DNA of 64,000 bases from Rhabditoides inermis (GCA_963966185.1 CAWZYM010000099.1:1-64000), one strand, 5' to 3'; counted from the stretch's first letter, positions 1 to 11,789 are shown. Translations and numbers: made by a program. Notes: generated by a model not told the origin, from the letters alone.

Positions 1-72
1 CAGCCCAGGACCAAGTGAAAGAAGGTACCTGAGCGAGTGGCGGGTAGAGGTGGATTGAGTGGGAAAATCAAT

Positions 73-1899
73 ATGGCAGGTCCATCCTCTTCATCGAGTG
101 GTGGCTCTGCGAGTGGAGACGAGAAGAAGGACATGATCGAGATCGACGACGAGCAGGTCGACGACAAGGACGAGAGCAAGCCGCTTGTCAAGCAGAAGGC
201 TGTCTCCGAAGAAGAGAGCAGCGACAGGGAGGTAAGCTGGAAATGGAGTTGAGTACGCTGTTGGAGATGTAACGGCGTGAATGTTATGGTATTTGTTTTG
301 TTTTGATTGATTATCGATTGAACATCTGCTGATTATCGACTGATTATCGATTGCCGTTTAGTATGCTTGCTGTTTCTGAGTTTTGATTTGCAGGTGTCCG
401 AGTACTGGCGCGCGCCGTCGCTGATATTCCTGCAGGATGGTGTATACCAGTGAGTCAATACACATTATTGTGTCTTGTTATTGATGTTATTCAAACCCTA
501 TTTTAGGAGGAGGGATATGGACGCAGTTCGCTTGGAGCTTGAGGCTCAGAGGATCCATCTTGAGCTGAATGAGAAGAAAGGGGCTCCGATTCAGCGAACG
601 ATGCTGCTCAGCAAGTTGAACATTGTGACGGTACGTTCCTTCTGTCTCTTTCGCTCCCTTACCCTCGCATTCGTTGATAAAATTGTATGTAGTTTTCTTT
701 ATTTTTGAATGCACACGTTTATTTTTTCAGAGAAAGTTCGGAGCAGGTTACCCTACTACTACACAGGACGTGTTAGATTACACACAGGAGATTTCCTACT
801 GGTGGGTTGGCAAGTAGATCGCATCTTCTGAAACGTACTAAACTGTGTGATATTGATTTCGAAGAAATGTGATACCAAAGAGAATTTACGAATTTTGTTG
901 AGCGATTTACCAAAATCCAAAACTTTCTTCTTTTTCAGCGAGGGACTCCTCTTCGCGGCTCGTCTGAACACGACTCTCCCGGTCGGTTTCATCTCTCTTC
1001 CACGTCTTCTCTCTCCCCCCCCCTCTCTCTCTTACTTTCCCTCACTTTCCCTCTCTCTCTCCCCTCTCTCCCCCCCCCCCTCTCTCTGTCTCCCCCCCTC
1101 TCTCTCCCTCTCTCCCTCTCTCCCTCTCTCCCTTTTCCGCCTTGGGTCATGTATTTTCACGTTTCGTATTTCAGCGAGCCGAGCTCAACGCTCTCCAGAC
1201 GTCTCTCGACAAGATCATGATCGCAGTCAAGAAGAGAGCCGCCTTTCTTCGGGCAGAGACGCTGCTCCTGTTCTGTCAGCTTCCACTACATGTACGTTAC
1301 GCGACAAGTTTCATCAACCCTTGATGTTATTCTTTCCCTGATCGGTACGTTTCAGTTGCCATGCCACGTGATTACGGCCTCTGACAGGGTTGCATACTGC
1401 CAAATTCTGCTCGACTCGTTCCTCGTGTTCGACGCTGTCGCGCAGACGTACGCCTCTGTGCATGACGATGTGGCAGGACTGCCGGCGGACGATGACAGTG
1501 CTGCCCTCGTCCAGCCCGAACAACTCGACGCTATCAAGACGAACTTCATTGCGGCAATCGAAGAGACCATGACCAAGGCCAAAGCCGGTGCAATCTTGGA
1601 AGTAGGTGAACGGTAGTTGTGATTTGATAAGCGAGTCGAGAGTATTGCTATGTTTTCAGACACCTCTCTTCCACGCCAGCCCTCTGCTCGCTCATGTCAA
1701 GATCACTTGCAACGGCAGAGTAAGACGAGAGTGGATAGGGGACAGGGGGAAGATTTGTTTGTTCCAGCCGGCTGTGAACGCTACAGGAAGGTCGGCGGAG
1801 GCGGAAATCGAGGCGAAGAGGACCAATTGTTCTGAGACCACTCCGAGAAGTGCGCGGCTGTGCGCCTCTCCCTCCTATTTCTATCCTATTATGTGTTGA
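73..1899 (+). CDS. Unrecognised multi-exon protein
   Basis: I do not recognise this family. A consistent splice model from ATG 73 has exons 73-231, 394-449, 507-630, 731-801, 939-981, 1175-1291, 1356-1601 and 1660-1899. All junctions are GT-AG and all phases match. The N-terminus is Ser/Gly-rich, then acidic (EIDDEQVDDKDES). A charged helical stretch follows (MDAVRLELEAQRIHLELNEK), and later a mainly helical region around LLLFCQL and YCQILLDSFLVFDAVAQTY. No signal peptide or catalytic motif is visible. The 3' end is uncertain. The last exon may run to the stop at 1897-1899, or an intron may start at GTAAGA near 1720 and change the tail. An AATAAA at 2091-2096 fits as its polyadenylation signal. 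The intron before the sixth exon is a CT-rich tract. The helical, acid-tailed build resembles subunits of nuclear complexes, but that is only an impression. Confidence 0.6.
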
Positions 1900-2534
1900 C
1901 GCGCCATTGCGGCGATGTGTTGATTTGTGTTGACGCGCCCTACCCACTGAGCGGCCCGCTCTTGTCATAATATCGATCAGCTGTTGTATTGTCACCGCCG
2001 GCCTCTCTCTCTCTGCATTCGTTGGTCCGACTTTGTTTCTCTTGTTCTCCGTTTTACCCGTTTTACCAATTCATTCATTTTGCCGTTCGGAATAAAGGCG
2101 CTTCTTTTACTTTGGCTTGTGTTGATTGCCGAAATATATTTCTCGAATGATATGTTTCAATTTATGTGTCATGTTGTTTCTCTCGTTTTCAACCCGAATA
2201 ATCCGTCGGCTCGGCATCATGTGATTCTTCTTGTTTTTGCATATGACGCGAAACGTGACACAAAACATGCTATATTGCCCGTTTCGTTCACCCCAATATC
2301 ACAGCGGTAATGGCCGATCTGATCTGTGAGACAGCAGCAGAGCCATGCATAATGTTGATGTATTCATTGTTTGTAATTGTCCGTCTGTCTCGCATGTTTT
2401 CCGCTCTGCGCGTGATTGGCGGTCGCAAGCTGGTCAGTAGACCTGGTTGTCTTCCAGAATGAGAAACGTCGCCCTTCTACATACGTGTGGTTATGATTAT
2501 TGATTTATTGAGATGAGTATTGATTGTTTGTAGG
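1900..2534. other. 3' flank and spacer
   Basis: Contains the AATAAA at 2091-2096, about 190 bases after the preceding stop. An open frame covers part of the stretch, but it is Phe/Leu-rich low-complexity sequence without splice context, and I do not regard it as coding. Confidence 0.4.
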
Positions 2535-3663
2535 GTGTGCAACGCGATCTCTATAAACTGGGCTGCGATGCTGCTGAGTTCGTTCACTGGACGATGTATG
2601 TGCTAATCGAGGACGGCCGGCGCGCGTCGGTGGAAACACGGAGTCGATGGCGTAACTGTGCCGGGTGCGTTGTTTACTTGTTTACTTGTTTGTTTACTCA
2701 GCAGTACGATGACCAGTGTGAGATCTGCAGGTGAGGTTATGGTGTCCGTTATGATTGTGTTACATTCGTTTCCAGTGGTGTCGGTGTGCCGTCGCGGCCA
2801 CGCGTTCTACTGGACGTCGAACCTGAAGCCGGGCGATCTGATCGCGGGAGAGTTTGACACGGAGCTCCTCAAGAACGTTGACGACGTCGACGCCAAGCAA
2901 CAGGTGCTGGCTTACGAGAAGACGAGGTGGGTCGAGAGAGAGAGTGTGTATTTAGTTGTCCAGTTGGCTTGTCATCCAATGATTGTATTTATTCTGTCAC
3001 TGGAGTATCTACGAGTATTTAGTTGTCATCATAGCTTTCAGTCGTAGTCATCAGAGCGACTTTCAGAATGTGAAACAATGTTTACGAAAGTCATATTGTG
3101 TGAGACAAGCGCGAGACAGGCCGTAACAGCACCAATTGACTACAACATTTGATCATGTCATTACAGGGTGAACCTGTGCGAGTCGCCCGGCGGCGGCAAG
3201 CAGGTGGACATGACTGCGTGTCGCCTGCACGGCAAGAGCCAGCTGCTGGTGACGGCATTCGCCAAGGGAGTATTCGTCCTCCACGAGCTGCCCTCATTCG
3301 CCCTCATCCACAATCTACGGTGAGAGTGGTTTTTGCCAAATGTATGGTGTTCAAGCATTCATGATTCTGTAGTTTACTTTCCGAACACAGCGCAATGTCT
3401 TTAGTTTTTTGTGTCGAGATTTGTAATGGTATTCTGAAAGATATTTCCTGTGTCGCTCATTCACAACCTACTGTCGGTGGTTGTTTCTGGAGTTTGTCAA
3501 GATTCGCGCTATGTAAAATTAATCCAGATTTTGTGTTGATACCCTTGTTATTTCCATGAAATGTATTGTTTCGTGTTTCAGTGTGTCGCAGCTGCAGGTG
3601 AACACCATTGACATCTCGGCGCGCGGCGAGACTGGCTCGCCATCGCCCCGCCCCCACCCCTAA
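2535..3663 (+). pseudogene. PWP2 (U3 snoRNP WD-repeat protein) fragment, frameshifted
   Basis: The exon around 3167-3319 encodes LLVTAFAKGVFVLHELPSFA followed by LIHNLR. This matches the PWP2/UTP1 signature between the N-terminal WD repeats (LLVTGF..G.F.LHE.P.F.LIHSL). The next exon (from about 3582) continues with a match to the family segment SVAINSSGDWIAFG. There GDWLAIA can be read only after removing an extra GA: the sequence has GGCGAGACTGG where GGCGACTGG would keep the frame. After about 3650 similarity stops and repeats begin. The upstream parts (2535-2640, 2780-2926) keep patches such as DAAEFV and WTSNLKPGD in shifting frames. Functional PWP2 is about 900 residues and scaffolds the small-subunit processome; here only the first third or so remains. 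I infer a partial, decayed copy. A sequencing error in GAGA could explain the frameshift but not the truncation. Confidence 0.7.
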
Positions 3664-3735
3664 GATTTGCTATGGAGTTTGTGGTTCACAGAGGTTTTTT
3701 CGATGAGTATTCAGTTTTGAAAACTTCTCGTCCAA

Positions 3736-5266
3736 ACTTAAGGTTCTTGGTTCCCTGGCATGTGAGATCTCAAAGATATGGTGATTAGCTCACCTCTACA
3801 GGTGAGTTTACTCTAGAAAATTTGCATATTTGGGAACATAGAATATGAGAGACGACCGATTCTATGTAAACTATGGGTTGTTTTCGAGCTATTGAGATGC
3901 CCTTTTGGGGTTAGATTACTGTAGGGGAGATAAATTAAATTTTGATGTTTGACCTCATTTGCATAATTCCAAATATGGCAATGTTGTATCTCGGTCAGTT
4001 TTGATGCCAAAGAGTCCTAACTTGGTATGTGACCTGGAGGCAAGTCAGCGATGTTGTTGTTTACATGTTTGTCAACAAGAAAACAAGTTTGTAAACAAAT
4101 TTAAGTTCAGTCTAAAAGGTGTCTAAGGTGTAGTAACCTTGGAGGCGAGTTCAAAAATGTTGTTACATGTGATGTAAACAAGTAAACAAATTTGTAAACA
4201 ATCTGAAAATGTGTTTTAAATATGTAAGTAGTGTAGTGACATTTGTGGCGAGTTCAAAAATGTTGTTTACAGATGATGTAAACCAGTAAGCAAATATGTA
4301 AACAACCTGAAAACGTGTTTTAAAGATGTGTAAGGTGTAGTAGATTGAAAGGCGAGTTCGAAAATAGCATATTTGGGAACATAGAATCTGAGAGACGACC
4401 AGTTCTATGTAAACTATGGGTTGTTTTCGAGCTACTGAGATGCCTTTTGGGGTTAGAGTACTGTATAGGAGATGATTTAAATTTTGATGTTTGACCTCAT
4501 TTGCATTATTCCAAATATGGTTATGCTGTATCTCGGTCAGTTTTGATGCCAAAGAGTCCTAACTTGGTATGTGACCTGGAGGCAAGTCAGCGATGTTGTT
4601 GTTTACATGTTTGTCAACAAGTAAACAAGTTTGTGAACAAATTTAAGTTTAGTCTAAAAGGTGTCTAAGGTGTATTAGACTTGGAACCGAGTTCAAAATG
4701 TTGTTTACAAGTCATGTAAACAAGTAAACAAGTTTTTTAAACAATCTGAAAATATGTTTTAAAGATGTATAAGGTGTAGTTATATTTGAGGCGAGTTCAA
4801 TGCAAAGCGAGTTTAAAAATGTTGTTACATGACGTGTAAACATTTAAACAAGTTTGTAAACAACTGTTTTTTTTGTGTGTTTTTTTGTTATAATGTATTC
4901 AAATGGATTTTTTTTTAGTTAATTAGAAGTCTCACGACATCATTTCAGTTTTGAATTGAGATTTGAAATTTGATTTCAGTTTGATGTCTGAGTGTAGAGG
5001 CTGCCCTAGCCCGAGTGGCGCGCGGCAGCGCGCTCTAAACTTAAGGTTCTTCGTTTTCGGGAATGTGAGATCTCAAAGATATGGTTATTAGCTCACCTCT
5101 ACAGGTGACTTTACTCTAGAAATTTTGCATATGTGTGAACATAGAATCTGAGAGACGACCAGTTCTATGCAAACTATGGGTTGTTTTCGAGCTACGGAGA
5201 TGCCCTTTTAGGGTAAGAATACTGTAGGGGAGATTTATGCTGTAACTCGGTCAGTTTTGATACCAA
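3736..5266. repeat. Degenerate long tandem/satellite-like repeat field
   Basis: A block containing AACATAGAATCTGAGAGACG, CTATGGGTTGTTTTCGAGCT and CTCGGTCAGTTTTGATGCCA occurs three times, at about 3736-4140, 4366-4680 and 5036-5266. The copies are roughly 85-95% alike by eye. The first and third also share a leader with CTCAAAGATATGGT and TAGCTCACCTCTACAGGTGA. Between them lie five or six shorter degenerate units of about 85-95 bp with GTTGTTTACATG, AAGTAAACAAGTTTGTAAAC and AAGGTGTAG. Open frames here merely translate the repeats. No transposase or terminal repeat is visible. The field begins right after the PWP2 fragment breaks off. Confidence 0.75.
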
Positions 5267-5324
5267 TGTGAGAGGAGGAATGGAAACAATAAACTATTAT
5301 ATATACTCTCTCTGACACGGGCAG

Positions 5325-5331
5325 CGCACAA

Positions 5332-5363
<32 letters not shown>

Positions 5364-5607
5364 AGAGAAAGAGGGAGAGAGAGAGGGAGGGAGATGAAAT
5401 GGGAGAGAGGAAAAAGTATGAGCAAGAGAGACGCTCTGTATCATTCCAACTCCACAGTTTCGTCTATCTCGCCGACCAACACGAGAACTACTGCAAATCC
5501 CCTCCCTCAGCTCTGAAGCCACAATCACAGTTACAGCGTTCCTTTACTCTTCATTGCGACAGCTACAATGACAGTTCAAAGAATGAAAGAGAAAGAAAGT
5601 GTGTGTA

Positions 5608-5640
<33 letters not shown>

Positions 5641-5705
5641 TGCAGAGAAAAAGAGAGAGAGAAGGAGAGAGAGAGAGAGCGAGCGAGAGAGAGCGCGTGC
5701 GCGAT

Positions 5706-5748
<43 letters not shown>

Positions 5749-5830
5749 AAGAGAGAGAGAGAGGGAGAGAGAGAGAGGGAGAGAGAGAGAGATGAGAGAG
5801 AGAGAGGAGAGAGAGGGGGGGAGACTGGAA
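5325..5830. repeat. (GA)n / (GT)n microsatellite tracts
   Basis: Two long GA-dominated purine tracts (about 5330-5405 and 5620-5830) with a short GT run at 5599-5620. The Arg/Glu-rich and Leu/Ser-rich open frames on the two strands are translations of the repeat, not genes. Nothing else is recognisable in the stretch from 5270 to 6020. Confidence 0.85.
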
Positions 5831-6030
5831 GGAGGGGGGAGTCCCTCTGATCACATGTACTCTGATCAACCGATGACTCACCAGTCTCCCCACTCACTCT
5901 TCCCAGTGTGAGCGCCTGCGCGAACACGTAAACAACATGGCCATATCTCGGCCGGCCGCTCACTGCATACGTGCATACATTAGCGAGCGCCCGTAGCGGT
6001 TATGTTATCTTTCATTTTTAACACTTTCAG

Positions 6031-6262
6031 ATGGAATCGGTTCGTCTTAAACCAGGTGATATGGATTCAGCCATGTCCAATCTTCTCATGCTCTACAACT
6101 CTTGGGCAGATGAAAAGACTATGTACATTCCATCCCACATAACACAGGCGAGCATACTGCTTCTCCTGTGCTCATTTCAATTTGTTCATTTGTAGATCGA
6201 CATGCCCTACCATCGTGACAGCAGCATTTATCATACCATCAGAGATCCCGTCAATGATATCC
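6031..6262 (+). other. Orphan exon pair, possible gene fragment
   Basis: After an acceptor-like ACACTTTCAG, an ATG at 6031 opens MESVRLKPGDMDSAMSNLLM and continues through NSWADEKTMYIPSHITQ. A second piece after TTTGTAG (from about 6197) reads IDMPYHRDSSIYHTIRDPVN. Joining them would need a GC-AG intron (donor GCGAGC), a type used by two other genes in this window. The reading then runs into a 360 bp G-rich repeat with no further exon. The residue composition looks like real protein, but I do not recognise the family. It may be another truncated gene piece. Confidence 0.35.
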
Positions 6263-6625
6263 TGAGAGGGAGAGGAAGAAGAGGAGGGAGAGAGGGGGAG
6301 AGAGAGGGGGAGAGAGGGGGAGAGAGGGGGAGAGAGGGGGGAGAGAGGGGGAGAGGGAAGAGGAGGGAGAGGGGAAGAGAGGGGAGAGAGAGGGGCAGAG
6401 AGGGGGAGAGGGGGGAGAGAGGGGGGAGAGAGAGGGGGGAGAGAGGGGGGAGAGAGGGGGAGAGAGGGGCAGAGAGGGGGAGAGGGGGGAGAGAGGGGAG
6501 AGAGAGAGGGGGGAGAGAGGGGGGAGAGAGGGGCAGAGAGGGGGAGAGGGGGGAGAGAGGGGGGAGAGAGGGGGAAAGAGAGGGGGAGAGAGGGGGAGAG
6601 AGAGGGGGAGAGAGAGAGGGAGAGA
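6263..6625. repeat. Purine-only GAGAGGGGG minisatellite
   Basis: About 360 bp made only of A and G on this strand. The motif is GAGAGGGGG(G) with variants such as GGGGCAGA and higher-order repetition of about 110-130 bp. Gly/Arg/Glu and Pro/Ser/Leu open frames on the two strands are artefacts of the repeat. Confidence 0.9.
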
Positions 6626-7045
6626 CCGGCACTTCCCACCCTCGTCTCATCGGATGGGGACACTAAACAACAATACTAGACATTCACCATCACCAGTCAC
6701 AATCCACTTTCCTTATATGGATATTTCGTACGTTTCACTCAGTCACCTTCGACAAATGGTGTGAATGGAATGGGATTAGCTCATAATTTGACAGGGCAGT
6801 TCCAGAAACATGGTTTCACTCTCCTAATATGGTGTCAGCCTTAGATACTTCATATTATTTATCATAATCGCGTGTTCATATACAACAATTTATCGATTCT
6901 GAAATATAAAATTCACAAAGCAAAGAGAACCGCGAAAATCATCAACACGAGTTAAAATTGTGCACCGATAAATGAGAAACCTTACATAGTGGCACCATTT
7001 CTACAGTATAAAAACCTCTTCCTCGCCCACCGTTCTCATTCCCCT
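6626..7045. repeat. Dispersed repeat copy, then AT-rich spacer
   Basis: Positions 6630-6690 carry CTCATCGGATGGGGACACTA and AACAACAATACTAGACATTC. A second copy lies at about 13327-13400 (GTCTCATCGGGTGGGGCCAC, AACAATAATAGACATTCACC). In both places the copy follows low-complexity or Arg-rich sequence. The rest, to 7045, is AT-rich with no recognisable feature. Confidence 0.5.
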
Positions 7046-7069
7046 CTAAGACCTCCACTGTGAGTTGAC

Positions 7070-8190
7070 CAGATCAACAAGGTACTCGGTCCGTTTCTTC
7101 AGAGAGATGTCGACGTGTGAAAACACACCCGTGATCAGCATGATGGAATACGAATTTTTTGAAGGGAATGAACGCATTCTCAGAACGGGACTTGGACTGA
7201 TCCTTGAGCCAGTCGATGATGTGTGCACCCTCCTGCTGAGTAGGTTGCGTCTTCGTCCTAGACACGCTGAAAACCGAACAGCGTCCCAGCCCTTCTTCCC
7301 TCCCCTTCACTCCTTTCGTCCTCCATCCCTCTCCCTCCCTCTCTTTTCCCCTCCTTCTCTCTCCCCTCCTTCTCTCTATCTCACTCTCTCATCTTCCCTC
7401 ACCCGCCACTCTGTCCGGCGCGTTCCATCTCCGAGCCTGACTTTCTTCTTTTTCTCTCCCCTCTTCTTCCTTCTTTTCGAACCAGCTAACAAAGCGATGA
7501 ACTTGGCCATGCTCAGACGTGATGTGTTGCACTTCATGGTGTCAATCGCGCAGTAAATCGAACTAAATCATGCGGGTGAAAACAAATATACAAATGCGAT
7601 AATCTCACCGGGCGAACACCGCACCCGGCGTCGGATTGATGACGGGCTTCATCTTCTCGACTGCGCGAACTACGAAGCGCGCTTCCTCGTCGGCCGACTG
7701 CGATAGACACATAGCAGCCGCCGCAGCCTCTCTGAAACTCAAGCACTGTTTCTTTTAAATTCAAATATGGACGACAATACTATACTCAAAGATAACAAAA
7801 AATTTAGAAAAGAAATTATAAATCAATTGTTGAGAGTAATGTATCACAGACAACATTTTCCATTGAGTGACTCACGCTGTCCTTCCTACGACGAACCAGC
7901 CCGACACGACAGACGGCGAGAGAGACAGTCGACGAGAAGCGCAACCGCCGACCTGCACAGTTCATTGAGTCGGGACTGTGAGTCCGGAGCGGTGGATGAA
8001 ACTCGCGCCGGGAAGAACGCCCATGCCGTCGGATCTTCTGAACAGGAAACGTTTATAACGGCCAGATAATGACATACGTTCAACACCAGTCGAGATAAAC
8101 AACAACAAAAACAACAACTGTTCACAACTCACTGTTGAGCACTTCTAACGCAGTGGATACATCTTGGTCAACCGGGTCGTTCGAGATCTG
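7070..8190 (-). other. Candidate minus-strand exons, unrecognised gene
   Basis: Read on the minus strand, several pieces have splice-like ends and protein-like composition. Around 8190-8130 is ISNDPVDQDVSTALEVLN; 8045-7905 has DPTAWAFFPARV and RLNELCRSAVALLV; 7740-7615 has FVVRAVEKMKPVINPTPGAV; 7576-7490 has AIDTMKCNTSRLSMAKFIAL; 7240-7120 has IIDWLKDQSKSRSENAF. Phases agree for the first two and for the third and fourth pieces. They do not clearly agree into the last, so the model is incomplete. I know no family with these motifs, and no start codon or stop is assigned. It could be one gene with the exons at 10.9-11.7 kb, or a decaying copy. Confidence 0.35.
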
Positions 8191-8194
8191 AAAA

Positions 8195-8958
8195 AAAAGA
8201 AAAAAAAGTTAAAGAAAATCGCTCATATCGCGAAAATGAGATATCCAAATTTCACGAGAGTGTGCAGGATTCAGAGACGCAGACAAAGAGATACATAGTA
8301 TGTTATATAGTCGCCTCCCCCGTTGGTTAACATTCATTACCGCTAATTCGCGCGCGCTTTCTCTCAAATGGCCCTCCTGCCTGCGAAACACACGATTTGA
8401 ACGAAAATTTGAACGAAAGTGAACGAAAAACAAAATTCATGAAACAAATGCGGAGGTGTATTCATACACTTCCTCTGCACCACATATCCAAAATTCAGCC
8501 TTCTAACTCAAAAATTAAAGATGCTGAAGCTTTTTGGACGTTGAAAAACGACGGATTCTTCATAAGGTCACTTCTACCGGGAGTATGAGACAAAAAAGCG
8601 TTATGGTATATAAAAAGAAGATGTAGACAGATTTGCTACCTAGATCATATCCAAATTGTACGATTTCGTTTCGTGAGGACAGAGATACATTAGTTTAAGT
8701 GAAGCCACCTCGCGATCATCAGAAACGGTTATCGAATGATATCGATAAAACTAGTTGTCCGCTCGAAATTCGCATGCGGACGATTGTTAAGGACTTTATT
8801 ACAAATGTTCTATTGAATGTACAGAAGAAAATAATAAGCTTGCAACGAGCTGAAGCTTTTGGTACGTGACAAACCGCCAATAATTTCAGTTATCGATTGA
8901 TATCGATTGTGTACGTTTGTGTAACTTGAATTCTAAGTAGCCATAACAACGATAAGAG
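8195..8958. other. AT-rich noncoding stretch
   Basis: No coding sequence, RNA gene or repeat is recognisable, apart from scattered ATCGAT-containing motifs that recur throughout the spacers of this window. Confidence 0.4.
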
Positions 8959-9309
8959 ATATTTTCTTTAAAAAGTACTTGCGTAAACAAATAAACTTTG
9001 TCTTGTCCCAATGCAGCAAAAGCACATGCATAAAGCGTTTACAAATACTAACACAAACCTGCGCCTCTCTCTTCCCCCCCCCTCTCTCTCTTTCTCTCTT
9101 TCTCTCTCTCTCCTCTCTCTGTCTTTTCTCTCTCTAATATGGACCTATGGCGTTATTCATTTGTATTGTTATATTTCATCGGTTAGTGTCCACTGTCCGT
9201 TATGCGCAGGTTTGTGTTAGTATTTGTAAACGCTTTATGCATGTGCTTTTGCTGCATTGGGACAAGACAAAGTTCATTTGTTTACGCAAGTACTTTTTAA
9301 AGAAAATAT
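8959..9309. repeat. Long inverted repeat with CT-rich loop (MITE-like)
   Basis: The left arm 8959-9064 and right arm 9204-9309 are reverse complements over about 106 bp with at most one or two mismatches (for example AAATAAACTTTG against AAATGAACTTTG). The loop of about 140 bp holds a (CT)n tract. Part of the arm (GTTTACAAATACTAACACAA) recurs as a third copy at about 9570-9590. No protein is encoded. The arms would fold into a very stable hairpin if transcribed. Confidence 0.8.
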
Positions 9310-9394
9310 ATGTCCTTTTGTTAAATTTCATAGAAATTTTGAATATGTGCTGAATTATGACTATTCATATGGATTTTATCAAAAACTACTCTCT

Positions 9395-9445
9395 CACTCA
9401 CTCTGTTCTCTCCTTCTCTTCGTCCCTTCTCTCTCTTTCACTGTT

Positions 9446-9486
<41 letters not shown>

Positions 9487-10800
9487 ACACTGTTCTCTCT
9501 CTCACTCTCTCACTCTCTCACTTTCTGCCCTTTCTCTCTGTCTCTTTATATTTTCTGCTCTTCTATCAACGTTTACAAATACTAACACAAACTCTCGGCC
9601 GTTCTCTCTCTTCTTACTCTCATGTACCACAGATCACACGTTACGTTTCGGATCGCCGTTACATTTCACAAAAACGTTTTCCCCACATATTTTCTCACTA
9701 CCGTTCGGAGTCGCGCCTACTGCGCTCTTTCTCCTGGTTATGGTTGGCGGACCCAAAACAACGCAAACCCGGCGAGAATTAGACGCTGGCGGCAGCGGGG
9801 CGAACTACACTCAAAGTGCTAGTTGGAGAACACGGGCAGAAAACGCGAGAGAGAACGCTTTCGGCAGAGAGTCAGCGTTACCGGACACGACTTCCACCCA
9901 CCCACACGCTGGCCTCTCACCTCATGGGTGCGCGAGATCGCTCATAACTTCTTTCGGAGAAAAGATACAAAGATGCCATCAATTAGTGATCTGGCCTACG
10001 GAACCGTGCGAATCTAACTAACATGAATTGGATGAGTTCACATTCCTGCTAACATGATTTTTGGATATAGCTTCTTGAAAAATCTGGCGCGAGCCCTATC
10101 CTAAGGCAAAAGAGAGGGCGCTGCGCGCCCTCTCTAATGACAAGTCGTTTTTAAGTTTGAAACTGTTTGCTCCAATTTGAAGTGTTTCAGACGAATTTGA
10201 CCGTTTTCGCACCGCTCTGATCTCTCTGCGCGCGGTGAATGACTCATTTGCAGATGCAGCACTGCATATTCTCGCTTCCGGAATGTTAACCAACGGGGGG
10301 GGGGCGACCATACATCCATAGAAGATTGTTGTGAAACCGATTTTCAAAAAGGTTACAGTAGTCTCATACTTGTCTGAAAATGCATCATGTAGCACGTACA
10401 CGTGTTAGATGAGTCATATCGATTGTTTGGATATGTCATCAATAAAACGTATCACGTCTCCCTAGTTCCGTAGACAGTGTTTCAATCGCCTGCGCACACA
10501 CTCGCCCACTTCAAAGTATGTTGAACGTCGCCGAAAAACTGCGAGGCAAAGCTTCCCTATCTCAGCTTTATTTCAAAGTTTCTCTGTCTCTCTCATGTAA
10601 CACACTGTTTTGTCGATTTTCTAGCTCAAAAACGTTGAACTTGTTCAAATTTTTCTCAACATTAGTTCGAACTATTTGCAAAAACTGCGAACTGTGACTG
10701 TCAATATTCGGAAATATTTTGAACTTTTCTTTGTCTCTCTCGTCTTGCACACTCTTTCGCGCGCTCTCACACCAAAAGTTCGTGAGGAGTTCAAAATATT
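9395..10800. other. CT microsatellite and noncoding spacer
   Basis: (CT)n-rich sequence covers 9395-9550. At 10108-10135 there is a short palindrome of the form AGAGGGCGC-N-GCGCCCTCT; a close relative stands at about 22829-22852, in both cases near sequence with ACGACTTTT or its complement. Past 10140 the DNA is unremarkable, with repeated TTCGAAC motifs (10620-10830). No convincing exon was found. Confidence 0.45.
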
Positions 10801-10829
10801 TTGAATTTAGTTCGAACTTATTTCGAACT

Positions 10830-11676
10830 TTTTGGGGACTCTAATCCCACTCCTGAGTTCGTCAAAACAATAGTGAAAAAAGGCACTTGGATAAAAGCAA
10901 CTGTCCTACCCCCAAAACTCACTGTGCATCTGCGCTCCGCCTCGCAGATGACTTGGAAGAGAGACGCATCTTCCTCGGCTAAGAATCTGCGTCCTTTTCC
11001 AGTGGCGACCGAAAATGTCACACAGTCTTTTCTCGTTACTCCCTCCCTCTTCAATCTCCATTCAATTATCCACCTACCACTCACCTTTCGCTCAACCCGT
11101 TTCCTCTCCGCTTCTCTCTCTCTATTCTTTCACCCGCACTAATGTATGAGAGAAGGCGGCCACGCTGCACCGAATCCAGGGTTGACAACTTGAAGTAGTT
11201 TCCAGACTTGAAAGACACAATCTCTCCAGAAGCCGCCTTAAAAAATAAATTGACCTCTCTAAAGCACACGCATATTTTAATGTAACAGCGGGCATAAAAC
11301 AACGAAATGCGAACTAGTGAATAATGGGTACATATAAAAGTAAACGTAAAACATACCTTCCAGATACAATTGTAAATGGCATCAACCATCTCCTCTTGCA
11401 GAGAAAACACGGCCCGGAAAAACACCGACGACAATGTGCTGAAAATCAAAGCATTATGTTTTCCAACGTCGTAAAAGTAAAATATAAACAACATTTAGAC
11501 ATCGATAGAAGAAAAGAAGTGGAGGAAAGTGAGACAGATTGAGAGTGAGTGAGAGAGAGAGAACTCACGTAGGAGCTTTCACAGTCACAGGCGATCCGGG
11601 AGCAGACGAAGTCGACCCATATGCACAGACGAACTCGACAGAGTTTGGTGGGCACTCTTCGCTGCCGCCGCAGCCT
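10830..11676 (-). other. Candidate minus-strand exons, unrecognised gene
   Basis: On the minus strand, exon 11676-11569 (GCGGSEECPPNSVEFVCAYG) joins in phase to 11438-11357 (TLSSVFFRAVFSLQEEMVDA, then IYNCIWK). That joins to a piece from 11236 (AASGEIVSFKSGNYFKLSTL). A further piece near 11050-10935 reads FLAEEDASLFQVICEAERRC up to a GTGAGT donor. The first three junctions have good GT-AG ends. The family is unknown to me. With the 7.1-8.2 kb exons it may form one long minus-strand gene, the only convincing minus-strand transcription unit here other than the broken LeuRS copy. Confidence 0.35.
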
Positions 11677-11789
11677 CTGAAATAGTACTTTTTAAATTAA
11701 AGAAACGAAAACTAAAAATCACAAATCATAAATGTTCAAATAAAAATCGATAGAGGGTAGTAATGCGAGACAGCGAAGGCAAGTGAAGA

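Noticed and set aside
1984..2310. 108-codon open frame after the first gene
   Set aside because: Contains the AATAAA of the upstream gene, has no splice context and a biased hydrophobic composition; most likely 3' flank.
3813..4552. Two minus-strand frames sharing MASKLTEIQH
   Set aside because: They are the same repeat unit read twice; similarity is at DNA level and no gene structure accompanies it.
6172..6666. Long Gly/Arg/Glu and Ser/Leu/Pro open frames on both strands
   Set aside because: Purine-only minisatellite; any frame is open.
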